A stretch of 15,868 nucleotides of DNA from JBHEKP01 sp041859375 (GTDB taxonomy: Bacteria > Hydrogenedentota > Hydrogenedentia > Hydrogenedentales > CAITNO01), in the NCBI GenBank assembly GCA_041859375.1, contig JBHEKP010000313.1:1-15868 (forward strand). Direction: 5' to 3'. The notes under the pieces were generated by a model. That model did no database searches. It saw nothing but the letters and a program-made list of their open reading frames with translations, and was not told the origin of the DNA. The position numbers were made by a program, and so were the translations under genes. Each line of letters begins with the position of its first letter. Within the stretch, counting starts at the first letter, position 1. Positions 1 through 7,051 of the stretch are shown piece after piece.

Positions 1-66
1 CGCGATTATTCGTGCATCCTCATGGCAAGCTTCCTTGAAGCGTTCGATCATTTTCTGCTGAAGCAT
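1..66 (-). CDS. Lnu(F)-like lincosamide nucleotidyltransferase, N-terminal fragment (cut by window edge)
   Basis: Reading leftwards from an ATG at 66, the window holds 22 codons that begin MLQQKMIERFKEACHED. I recognise this from memory as the start of the Lnu(F)/LinF family, which adenylylates lincosamides such as lincomycin in the cytoplasm and is known from class 1 integron cassettes. The nucleotidyltransferase GS motif and catalytic aspartates would lie beyond the window, so the call rests on N-terminal similarity alone. An AAGGA ribosome binding site lies 7 nt upstream (78-74), so the ATG can be used independently. It is in the same frame as the upstream FG-GAP gene, with no stop between them. 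The local sequence is richer in AT than the FG-GAP repeats, which suggests a different origin. It could instead be only the odd C-terminal tail of the FG-GAP reading frame. Confidence 0.6.
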   Translation of the reverse strand, partial: MLQQKMIERFKEACHEDARIIA

Positions 67-2301
67 TGAAACATCCTTTTGTTGAAGCCACTGATTCTGC
101 GGAAAGGTATACGCAGCTTTTGTTTTATTCTTACGCACAACATCGGCATATCCGTCACCGTTTACATCCCCCGCATTTGCCACGGAATATCCAAATTGGG
201 CGTCTGCCAGATTGTTTTCCCCAAACCATGTAAAGGCATTGCGCAGGCCGGAGGCCGACCCGTTGAACACATACGCGCGGCCCTCGTTGGTCTGGCCGTT
301 GACGAACTGGTTTGCGCCAAGGATGACATCGGCAAAGCCGTCACCGTTCACGTCACCGGCGGGGGCCACGCTGTAGCCGTACTGGACGTTGATCACGTTG
401 CCTTCGGTGCTCCAGGACGGAGTATAGCTCGGAATGGCGGTGGGAGCACCGGCGGTGGGAAGACCGGTGGAGGAGCCAAAATAGATGTAAGCACGGCCTT
501 CGTTGGCCTGGCCGGCGTCCTGTTTCGGCGCGCCGACCATGATGTCCGCATACCCGTCGCCGTTCACGTCGCCCGCACCGGCCACGGAGAAGCCCATCTG
601 TGCCTCGGTTTTGTTGCTTTCCACCGTCCATGCGGCGGTTGTGGAAAGTCCGGTCGCGGAACCGTAGTACACGTAGACCCTTCCCTCATTGGCCTCGACA
701 TTGTCCCAGAGATACGCACCGATGACGACATCAGCGTACCCGTCACCCGTGATGTCCCCCGCTGTGGCGACCGAGTTGCCAAAATTCGTGTCGAGCACAT
801 CACTTTCAACCGTCCAGGAGGGATTCAGGGGGGTGCCGTTTGCGCCCAGTCCGGCGGCGGATCCATGCCACACGAAGACCTTGCCCTCGTCCTGCTGGCC
901 GTTGTCATACAACGGTGCGCCGATGATGACATCACTGTAGGTGTCGCTGTTCACATCGCCCGCGGAGGCCACGGAATAGCCAAAACGGGAGTTGGCTTGG
1001 TTGCTTTCCGCTGTCCAGGCCGGGGCGGCGGCGGGGCCTGATCCCGAACCGAGGAACACAAATACGCGTCCCTCATCCGCCTGGCCGTTGTCGTAATCCG
1101 GGGAGCCGATGATCACATCGGAGTACCCGTCACCGTTGACATCGCCCGCACCGGCCACGGACCAGCCCATGGCGGCGGAGGTTTGGTCGCTTTCGGCGGT
1201 CCAGACCGGGACAGCCGCCAGGCCGGAGGCTGAACCGAGATAGACATACACCCGGCCTTCCTCGTACTGGCCGTTTTCGTAGTAGGGCGCGCCCACAATC
1301 ACGTCGGAATAGCCGTCGCCGTTCACATCACCCGCCGTGGCGGCGGAGAAACCGTAGTTGGCGCTGGCGAGGTTGCTTTCCCCCGTCCATCCCACCACCG
1401 CCGTGAGGCCCGCCGCCGAACCGTAATAGGCGAAAACCTTGCCTTCGTCCATCTGCCCGCTGTCGAAATTGGGCGCGCCGACGAGAATGTCGGAATAGCC
1501 GTCGCCGTTCACGTCGCCCGCGGTGGCCACGGAGAAACCAAGGAACGCGTTGACCTGGTTGCCCTCAAGGGACCAGGAATGGTTGGTGGCGACGGGATCA
1601 ATGGTGACGGGAAAAACCGCGCCGGTGGTGTCGGTCCACAGCTCGATGGCGTCACCGTCGGCGGAGAGGGTCATTGTGGCCGGCAGGGTTTTGCCGGTGG
1701 CGTCAAAAACGCTCAATTTGCCAAAATTGATCACCCCCACCCCGTTCCCGGTGAGGAATTCAATGGAGCCGCCGTCCGCCGCCATGCCCGCCTCAAGATT
1801 GCCGCGCAGCCCAACCTCAAGGGTGATTTGCCCGTTTCCGGAAATTTCCCGTTCCAGTGTGAAACCCTGCTCAAGGCCCGCCTCGCTGTTCACATACCAT
1901 TCAACCAGCCCGTCGCGCCGGTATGAAATGCGGTTGCCTTCGACGGTCACGCCTGTCACTTCGGGGGCGTCGGTTTTTTCGGCACCCTGGAGCAGGCCGG
2001 TGAGTTCCAGCCCCCAAACCCAACCGGAGGCCGGGGCGGTCCTGCTTACAACCATGGGGCCCTCGCCGGTGAACCAGGTCCGGAAATCATGGGCACGGTT
2101 GGGGGCGTGCCATGCGGAATCCACTCCCGGCAGGGCGCAATTTTCCACCCATGCCAGGCTGTATTCCGCCTTTTGCAGGTCCTGCTGCACCTGGGCCAGC
2201 CATTCGGCCGGCACATCTGCGGGAGCCTCCCCTGCGGCAAAAACGGACGGTGACACCGCCGCCGTCAGGCACATTGCCATTAAAAGTGCGATTTTTTTCA
2301 T
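1..2301 (-). CDS. Secreted FG-GAP repeat (integrin-alpha-like beta-propeller) protein, 3' end disrupted, open at window edge
   Basis: The ATG at 2301 is preceded by GGGAG (2315-2311) with a 9-nt gap. Residues 1-22 form a Sec signal peptide (Lys-Lys, hydrophobic core, then VFA before AGEAP), so the product is exported. Residues about 23-250 are an N-terminal beta-rich domain ending in a VTIDP motif, common ahead of FG-GAP repeats in exported proteins. Eight FG-GAP units follow, from about residue 250 to 721. Each has a calcium-type DVNGDGYSD loop, then an (I/V)GAP-like strand, N/SGQ..EG(R/K)V and a YGS-AGL turn. Such units fold as a calcium-binding beta-propeller, usually for adhesion or surface display. 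In the eighth unit the frame leaves the pattern just after ADVV (about 141-133): the expected IGAP is replaced by a Lys/Asn-rich sequence that reaches the Lnu(F)-like ATG. The native C-terminus, which might have shown a sorting signal, is therefore missing. The divergent upstream gene does not suggest a ligand. Confidence 0.85.
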   Translation of the reverse strand, partial: MKKIALLMAMCLTAAVSPSVFAAGEAPADVPAEWLAQVQQDLQKAEYSLAWVENCALPGVDSAWHAPNRAHDFRTWFTGEGPMVVSRTAPASGWVWGLELTGLLQGAEKTDAPEVTGVTVEGNRISYRRDGLVEWYVNSEAGLEQGFTLEREISGNGQITLEVGLRGNLEAGMAADGGSIEFLTGNGVGVINFGKLSVFDATGKTLPATMTLSADGDAIELWTDTTGAVFPVTIDPVATNHSWSLEGNQVNAFLGFSVATAGDVNGDGYSDILVGAPNFDSGQMDEGKVFAYYGSAAGLTAVVGWTGESNLASANYGFSAATAGDVNGDGYSDVIVGAPYYENGQYEEGRVYVYLGSASGLAAVPVWTAESDQTSAAMGWSVAGAGDVNGDGYSDVIIGSPDYDNGQADEGRVFVFLGSGSGPAAAPAWTAESNQANSRFGYSVASAGDVNSDTYSDVIIGAPLYDNGQQDEGKVFVWHGSAAGLGANGTPLNPSWTVESDVLDTNFGNSVATAGDITGDGYADVVIGAYLWDNVEANEGRVYVYYGSATGLSTTAAWTVESNKTEAQMGFSVAGAGDVNGDGYADIMVGAPKQDAGQANEGRAYIYFGSSTGLPTAGAPTAIPSYTPSWSTEGNVINVQYGYSVAPAGDVNGDGFADVILGANQFVNGQTNEGRAYVFNGSASGLRNAFTWFGENNLADAQFGYSVANAGDVNGDGYADVVRKNKTKAAYTFPQNQWLQQKDVSMLQQKMIERFKEACHEDARIIA
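74..78 (-). promoter_or_regulatory. Ribosome binding site of Lnu(F)-like ORF
   Basis: AAGGA on the minus strand, 7 nt before the ATG at 66. It supports separate initiation of the Lnu(F)-like protein rather than only a fused translation with the FG-GAP protein. Confidence 0.55.
133..141 (-). other. Junction between FG-GAP gene and Lnu(F)-like upstream segment
   Basis: Reading on the minus strand, FG-GAP homology continues through GCC GAT GTT GTG, then changes to CGT AAG AAT AAA, which fits no FG-GAP unit. The bases at 141-135 are GTTGTGC, one mismatch from the GTTRRRY core at which integron integrases join gene cassettes. The 66 bases between junction and the Lnu(F)-like ATG would be the cassette leader. 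I see no attC site, because the far end of any cassette lies outside the window. The integron reading is inference; a random recombination or assembly join would look the same here. Confidence 0.5.
142..1560 (-). repeat. Eight tandem FG-GAP coding repeats, mostly 186-bp period
   Basis: On the plus strand the complement of the calcium-loop codons (gtcaccgttcac and variants) recurs at 154, 340, 556, 742, 943, 1129, 1315 and 1501. Five of the seven intervals are exactly 186 bp (62 codons). The 340-556 interval is 216 bp and 742-943 is 201 bp, which reflect insertions of 10 and 5 codons in two propeller loops. Units are similar but not identical. The array stops abruptly at its left end, where the eighth unit is broken at about 133-141. 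Confidence 0.85.
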
Positions 2302-2520
2302 GCCGTTACTCTCCCGTTGGGTCTTGCGTTTTGGATGAAATTAAAGACAGGCTGTTGGAGCCTGAAAATTGGAAGACATGAGACAAGGGAAGAAACCCCT
2401 TTTGGGGCCAGGAAGCGCGTGGCGGGTGAAACGGTTTCTGGAGACAAAAAACAAGCCATCAAAAATAAAGCCTTTTAAAACTTGAAAAAAACGTGAATAC
2501 GAATAACAACCCTCTGTCCA

Positions 2521-2549
2521 ATTGTATCCTTACTTTCAAAAACTGTCAA
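2521..2549 (-). promoter_or_regulatory. Sigma70-type promoter for the FG-GAP gene
   Basis: On the minus strand a perfect -35 TTGACA (2549-2544), a 17-bp spacer and a -10 TACAAT (2526-2521) give a near-consensus vegetative promoter. Transcription would start near 2514, leaving a leader of about 210 nt before the ATG at 2301. That leader holds two small hairpins: CCCC-TTTT-GGGG at 2396-2407 and a 6-bp CAGGCT/AGCCTG stem at 2348-2364. Confidence 0.75.
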
Positions 2550-2608
2550 CTGGCATGGGTTTTAACACCACTGACGATGACATTATTCACCCTTTTTTCG
2601 TTCTTGAG

Positions 2609-2638
2609 TTGACAGGCAACTGCTAAAATTGGTAGAAT
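2609..2638 (+). promoter_or_regulatory. Sigma70-type promoter for the HTH-receiver gene and downstream cluster
   Basis: A perfect -35 TTGACA (2609-2614), an 18-bp spacer and a -10 TAGAAT (2633-2638) point right. The start would be near 2645, about 105 nt before the GTG at 2750. A short inverted repeat, AGTTG-acagg-CAACT (2607-2621), overlaps the -35 box and could be an operator. The two outward promoters share AGTTGACAG in opposite orientation, with about 60 bp between their -35 boxes. Confidence 0.75.
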
Positions 2639-2663
2639 AGAACCAGTGAATGATTAAAATGTG

Positions 2664-2730
2664 AAAACCGGAAAGCGGTTTGTGTCAGAAGGACAGGGGC
2701 CATCCAGTTTTTCCGGTTTTAGGTTTTTTT
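2664..2730 (+). promoter_or_regulatory. Candidate leader attenuator (alternative hairpins followed by T-run)
   Basis: Inside the leader of the HTH-receiver gene, AAAACCGGAAA (2664-2674) is a perfect 11-bp inverted match to TTTCCGGTTTT (2710-2720). A run of seven T follows at 2724-2730, so the long stem resembles an intrinsic terminator with a 35-nt loop. The left arm can instead pair locally: AAACCG (2665-2670) with CGGTTT (2676-2681) over a 5-nt loop. The two folds exclude each other, as in attenuators and riboswitches. I do not recognise a known riboswitch consensus. The stem is rather A/T-rich, so termination strength is uncertain. Confidence 0.4.
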
Positions 2731-2736
2731 AACATT

Positions 2737-2741
2737 GGAGG
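2737..2741 (+). promoter_or_regulatory. Ribosome binding site deciding the GTG start at 2750
   Basis: GGAGG lies 8 nt before GTG 2750. An upstream in-frame TTG at 2735 overlaps this site, and an ATG at 2745 is out of frame, so GTG 2750 is the best start. Confidence 0.8.
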
Positions 2742-2749
2742 AAAATGCC

Positions 2750-3334
2750 GTGACAGACAGAGAACAAAAGGCTTTCACCACCTTTGAGGCCGCCAAGATC
2801 TGCCATGTGACCCATCACAGCATCAAAAACTGGATCAAGCAGGGTTTGATCAAGGCGTCCCGCACTCCGGGCGGCCATTACCGGATCCTTGAAAAGGATT
2901 TGGACAAGTTCCGGGAAAAGTTTGACATGTTCCCCCGCGAAAAGGGCCCGATGACCAAGCGGATCATGGTTGTGGATGATGATCCGGACGCCCTTGCGAT
3001 GATGGAACGCATCCTGACGGACGAGGGGTTTGAGCTGATCAAGGTGAGCAACGCCACCGAGGTGGGCCTGAAGGCGGTGCAGATGACGCCGGATTTGATT
3101 CTCCTCGACTTCCTCATGCCAGAGATCAACGGTTTTGAGGTGTGCGGAGTCCTCCGCGAAAACGAACTGACCCGCAGCATTCCCATCATGGCGGTGACCT
3201 GCCTGGCCAAGGAGCGGGACATCGAGCGCATATTTGAAAGCGGCGCGGACGACTATCTTCCCAAGCCCTTCAAAGTGGACCATCTCCTGGAAAAAGTGCG
3301 GGAACTGATTGGCCGCGGCAGGGTGATTGAATAG
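2750..3334 (+). CDS. MerR/excisionase-type HTH plus CheY-like receiver response regulator
   Basis: The product is 194 residues from the GTG start. Residues about 9-55 form a winged-helix/MerR-like DNA-binding domain (TTFEAAKICHV...IKNWIKQGLI...GGHYRI), in which an HTH is followed by a GGHYRI wing. Residues 70-188 are a CheY-type receiver with the acidic pocket DDD (76-78), phospho-acceptor Asp120 in LLDFLMP, Thr150 and Lys172 in LPKPF, so it should be phosphorylatable. DNA-binding first and receiver second is the reverse of the usual OmpR/NarL order. A hybrid sensor kinase starts about 80 bp downstream on the same strand and is the obvious candidate phosphodonor. The likely role is a transcription factor acting on this cluster or its divergent promoter region, but targets cannot be read from the sequence. 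The conserved receiver residues make the two-component assignment secure; the DNA-binding role is inferred from the HTH. Confidence 0.88.
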   Translation: MTDREQKAFTTFEAAKICHVTHHSIKNWIKQGLIKASRTPGGHYRILEKDLDKFREKFDMFPREKGPMTKRIMVVDDDPDALAMMERILTDEGFELIKVSNATEVGLKAVQMTPDLILLDFLMPEINGFEVCGVLRENELTRSIPIMAVTCLAKERDIERIFESGADDYLPKPFKVDHLLEKVRELIGRGRVIE

Positions 3335-3379
3335 GCCTGGTTCTCCTGGGGACCACCATGACGGCTGATCCGGCCTGGG

Positions 3380-3403
3380 CCGCCCCCGGCACCGAGGGGG
3401 TGG
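3380..3403 (+). other. GC-rich hairpin just upstream of the sensor kinase start
   Basis: CCGCCCCC (3380-3387) can pair with GGGGGTGG (3396-3403) over an 8-nt loop, with one G-U pair. There is no T-run after it, so it is unlikely to be a terminator. It sits 12-24 nt before the candidate kinase starts and may lower translation or stabilise a processed mRNA end. Confidence 0.3.
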
Positions 3404-3415
3404 GCGGGGCCGCAT

Positions 3416-6400
3416 GTGGGACAAGGCATGGCTAATCGCAGCGCCCGCGGCAGCATTGAACGACGGTTTGTGGTTTCCATCCTCTGGGTGGGCGTCATAC
3501 CGATGGGGATTGCCCTCATCATCGGGTATCTGGCGGCCCGGGAAACCCAGCAAATAGTCGTGCTTGAAAATCTGTCCACCTCGGCTCGCAAGACCGCCGA
3601 CGGCATCCGCCTCGCCCTTGACGAGCGGTTGAAAACCGCGGTCCGCATCGCGAACACCCCTGAGATTCGGGGATATCTGCGCATGCACGAGGAGGCCCCC
3701 CACTCCCAGTCCGGCACTGTGGGGGCGCTGCTCCGGGAGGAGGCGATGCTCAGCGGGGAGCGGGACTCCTCCTTCGCCCTTTATGGCAGAAACGGTGAAA
3801 AACTGCTCGAATCCGGACACGGGGAAATGCTGCCGCCCGTGATGCCGGCCAAGGGCGCGGCACCCACTGCGCCCACCTACATGGACCTTGGCTATTCCAT
3901 CGCAACCAACCGTTATTTGGCGGTGCTCGCCGTTCCCATCCCCGATGTGGAGGGTGAACTGCTCGGCTATCTTGTGGAAAGCCAGGGCGTGCGCGAGCTT
4001 CTCCAGTTCATCCTTGACGAGCCGGACCGGCGTCGCGCGGGTTTTTTCACCAAGGGCGACCGTTATGAGATCCTCCTCAGCATCGGGGACGAAAAAAGGG
4101 TCGTGTATCCCGATGTGAAATCGTCGCAGGAGCTTCCCCCGCCCAAGTTCGAGGAGATGGATTCCCGCCTGGCGGCGCGGCTTGACCGGCATCCCCAGCC
4201 CGACTCGGATGCCATGTTTTTCTGGAATTACCCCTCGCGCGGCCGCAGGATGCCCGTGCTGCTGGCCTACCACCGGCTTATGCCGTCGGCGCAGGTGTTC
4301 ATTTCGGTGCACCGCCCGACGCCGCAGATTTTCTCGGTCATCAACCTGGCCGCGGCGGTGACCCTGGTGACGAGCGGGCTCATCATCGCCGTTTTCTGCC
4401 TGATTGCCTACCGCATTGTGAACAAGACCATCATCCAGCCGGTCTCCCTGCTCAACGAGGGGGCGCAGATCATCCGCCAGGGCGATCTGGACCTCAAGCT
4501 CCGCATCAATTCGGGAAACGAGATTGAGGAGCTGGCCGCGTCCTTCAACCAGATGGCCCAGGCGCTGCGCCACAACCTGAGGCAGTTGCGCGACTCCGAG
4601 GAGCAGCACCGGACCCTTGTCAATTCGATGCGCGACGGGCTTTTCAGAACCGACCGGGAGGGGCGTTTCACCTTTATCAACCCGGCGGGGGTGGCCATAC
4701 TGGGGTTTCACGACACGGAGGAGGCGCTGGGCGGGAATTTTGCCGAACTCTTTGAGGACAGGGAGATCAGCGCGCGCATCTTTTCCCTCTCCTCCGGCCC
4801 CGGCGTGGTTGACAACACCCGGGTCTGGCTGCGCCCCCCGGAGCGCGCGCCCATCTGCGTTGATTTGCGCGGGCAGCGCCTGACCAACACCTACGGGGTG
4901 CTTGAGGGCGTCGAGGGCACCTTCAGGGATGTCACGGCGGCGGTGCGGCTGGAGGAGGCGGCGACGGAGCGCGCGGGGCGCATCGCGGTGATCAACCAAA
5001 TCGCCAACGCGGTCAACTCAAGCCTTGAGGCGGGCCGCGTCTACGGGTGCATCACCGTCGAACTGCGAAAGCTGATTGACTTCGACTATGCCGCCGTGTC
5101 GCTGCGCCTTGAGAAGAGCGATCTTTTCGAGACGCGCCAGCTCTGGCCGGAGCCCCGCGAGGGGCGCGAGCAGTTCCCGAGGCTGGACAGCACCAGCAGC
5201 TGCGCGGCCTGGGTGGCCTCCGAGGGGCGCACCCTCATGATAGACGACGTGCGCGCCTCCAACTCCGTGTTCGCCTACCAGTTTCCGGAGCGGGTCCACA
5301 GCATTTTGTGCGCGCCGCTCCATGCCGACGGCAAGATCATCGGCACGCTGAACCTGGGCGCGTGGGAGGCGGGCGAGTTTGACAACCACGACACGCAGGT
5401 GCTGCACCAGCTCGGCCCGCACCTCGCGGCGGCGCTGCGCAACGCGCAACTGCTGGAAAACCTGAAGCAGTCCCTGGAGGAGGTGACGCGGGCGCGTGAA
5501 AAGCTCCACGAGGTCAACGAGGAGCTGAAATCGCTCGACGAAATGAAGACCAACCTCCTGTCAAACGTGTCCCACGAGCTGCGCACGCCCCTGGTGGCGG
5601 TGATGGGCTACACCGACATGGTGCTCAACGGAAAGGCGGGGCCTGTCACCGACGCGCAGCGGGAGTACCTGGGCATTTCCCTCCGCAATGTGGAAAAACT
5701 GGTGACCCTGATCGAGAACCTTCTCGACTTTTCGCGGCTCCACCGCGGCGCGGAGGAGGTGGTCTTCACCCGGTTTGACCTGCTCGAGTGCGTCAACGCC
5801 TGCCTGGACAGCGTGCGCCTTGTGGCGGAGAGCAAGAGCCTCACCCTGTCCCTTGTCTCGCGCGACGAGTCGGGCGCGGAACTGCCGCCGCCGGTCTATG
5901 TCGAGGGCGACAAGGGCAAGCTCGGCCAGGTTTTCACAAACCTGCTCTCCAACGCGGTCAAGTTCAACGAGCCCGGCGGCTCCATCACGGTTTCCGTGGA
6001 GAAGCGGAAGGACACGCTGTACATCGCCGTCGCCGACACGGGCATCGGCATCCCGGAGGAGGCGCTGGACAAGGTGTTCACCCGTTTTTACCAGGTGGAC
6101 TCCTCCTCCACCCGGAAATACGGGGGCACGGGCATCGGCCTGGCAATCGCCCAGGACATCGTGCGCCTTCACGGGAGCCGCATCACCGTGAGCAGCCGCC
6201 CGGGCGAGGGCGCCACCTTCCGGTTCAGCCTGCCGTGCTGGTCCGGCGCGGCGGAAAGCCGCGAGATGATGCGCGACATGCCTCTTCCCATCGAGACGCA
6301 CCAGCTCGTGGAACTGGTCACACAGGACCGGGCGCTGGCCACCCATGTGCGCAACCTGCTGCTGGAGGAGGGCATGGACGTCCTCCACGCCCCCTATCCG

Positions 6401-7051
6401 GCGGTGGCGGCGACCCTCGCCGGCAGGCACAACCCGGACTGCGTCCTGGTGGACACGGAGGCGGGGCCCCTGGGCAGCCTGGTGGTGGAGGAAATCATCA
6501 ACGAACAGGGCATGGCGGGAATTCCCGTGGTGCTGCTCACCAACGACGACGCCCTCATGGACCGGTACCAGAACCTGGTCGCGGGCAGGGTGCGCAGAAA
6601 TTTCAGGAAAAGCACGCTTCTCGGCGGCATCCACTCCGCGCTGAGCAGCGGAACCCCCGTGACCGCCGAACTCGGGCCGAAAATTCTGTGCGTGGACGAC
6701 GACGCGGAGATTGGGAAATTCATCCTGTGCTGCCTGGAGAACGAGGGCTACACGGGCGACTACTGCGCGAGCGGCGAGGAGGCGCTGGAACTCGCCGAGT
6801 CGGGCGAGTACTGGATGGTGCTGCTGGACATCGCCATGCCCGGAATCGACGGATGGGCGGCCTGCCGCGCCCTCAAGTCCAACAGCCGCCTCGCGGGCAT
6901 CAAGGTGCACATTGTCACCGCCAAGCCCGTGGACGCGCAGATGCCCGAACTGCGCGACTGCGGCGCGGACGGCTACCTGCTCAAGCCGTTCAAGAGCGAG
7001 GATCTGCTCGCGGTGGTGCGCACCTTTGACGCAAACCGGCGCAGGGGATGA
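3416..7051 (+). CDS. Membrane hybrid sensor histidine kinase (sensor-HAMP-PAS-GAF-HisKA-HATPase-REC-REC)
   Basis: About 1211 residues counted from GTG 3416; ATG 3428 (residue 5) is an equally good start, and neither has a strong ribosome site. A transmembrane helix at about 21-41 and a second at about 307-333 enclose a 265-residue extracytoplasmic sensor of Cache-like length. A HAMP segment (about 334-386), a PAS domain (about 396-510), a GAF domain (about 530-680) and a coiled-coil linker follow. HisKA contains NVSHELRTPL with phospho-acceptor His720. The ATPase has the N box (LLSNAVKFNEPGG), DTGIGIP and GGTGIGLAIA. Next comes a degenerate receiver (about 955-1070) that keeps Asp1013 but lacks the paired acidic residues and the usual KP lysine. 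A complete receiver with DDD, Asp1138 and Lys in LLKPF ends the protein. Signals would be sensed outside the membrane and combined with cytoplasmic PAS/GAF input. The stop overlaps the first ABC gene (ATGA at 7048-7051), so kinase and exporter are translationally coupled. The input ligand is unknown. Confidence 0.92.
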   Translation: MGQGMANRSARGSIERRFVVSILWVGVIPMGIALIIGYLAARETQQIVVLENLSTSARKTADGIRLALDERLKTAVRIANTPEIRGYLRMHEEAPHSQSGTVGALLREEAMLSGERDSSFALYGRNGEKLLESGHGEMLPPVMPAKGAAPTAPTYMDLGYSIATNRYLAVLAVPIPDVEGELLGYLVESQGVRELLQFILDEPDRRRAGFFTKGDRYEILLSIGDEKRVVYPDVKSSQELPPPKFEEMDSRLAARLDRHPQPDSDAMFFWNYPSRGRRMPVLLAYHRLMPSAQVFISVHRPTPQIFSVINLAAAVTLVTSGLIIAVFCLIAYRIVNKTIIQPVSLLNEGAQIIRQGDLDLKLRINSGNEIEELAASFNQMAQALRHNLRQLRDSEEQHRTLVNSMRDGLFRTDREGRFTFINPAGVAILGFHDTEEALGGNFAELFEDREISARIFSLSSGPGVVDNTRVWLRPPERAPICVDLRGQRLTNTYGVLEGVEGTFRDVTAAVRLEEAATERAGRIAVINQIANAVNSSLEAGRVYGCITVELRKLIDFDYAAVSLRLEKSDLFETRQLWPEPREGREQFPRLDSTSSCAAWVASEGRTLMIDDVRASNSVFAYQFPERVHSILCAPLHADGKIIGTLNLGAWEAGEFDNHDTQVLHQLGPHLAAALRNAQLLENLKQSLEEVTRAREKLHEVNEELKSLDEMKTNLLSNVSHELRTPLVAVMGYTDMVLNGKAGPVTDAQREYLGISLRNVEKLVTLIENLLDFSRLHRGAEEVVFTRFDLLECVNACLDSVRLVAESKSLTLSLVSRDESGAELPPPVYVEGDKGKLGQVFTNLLSNAVKFNEPGGSITVSVEKRKDTLYIAVADTGIGIPEEALDKVFTRFYQVDSSSTRKYGGTGIGLAIAQDIVRLHGSRITVSSRPGEGATFRFSLPCWSGAAESREMMRDMPLPIETHQLVELVTQDRALATHVRNLLLEEGMDVLHAPYPAVAATLAGRHNPDCVLVDTEAGPLGSLVVEEIINEQGMAGIPVVLLTNDDALMDRYQNLVAGRVRRNFRKSTLLGGIHSALSSGTPVTAELGPKILCVDDDAEIGKFILCCLENEGYTGDYCASGEEALELAESGEYWMVLLDIAMPGIDGWAACRALKSNSRLAGIKVHIVTAKPVDAQMPELRDCGADGYLLKPFKSEDLLAVVRTFDANRRRG

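Noticed and set aside
79..1041. Plus-strand open frame opposite the FG-GAP repeats
   Set aside because: Its repetitive Val/His/Gly pattern is the reverse complement of the FG-GAP units, which have the real motif signal on the minus strand.
1523..2338. Plus-strand open frame opposite the FG-GAP N-terminal domain
   Set aside because: Ser/Pro/Arg-rich with no motif; the minus strand has a signal peptide, ribosome site and promoter.
2729..4999. Long minus-strand open frame opposite the regulator and sensor kinase genes
   Set aside because: It mirrors codon position bias of GC-rich genes on the plus strand, shows His/Arg/Gly-rich sequence with no domain, and overlaps two genes with clear conserved motifs.
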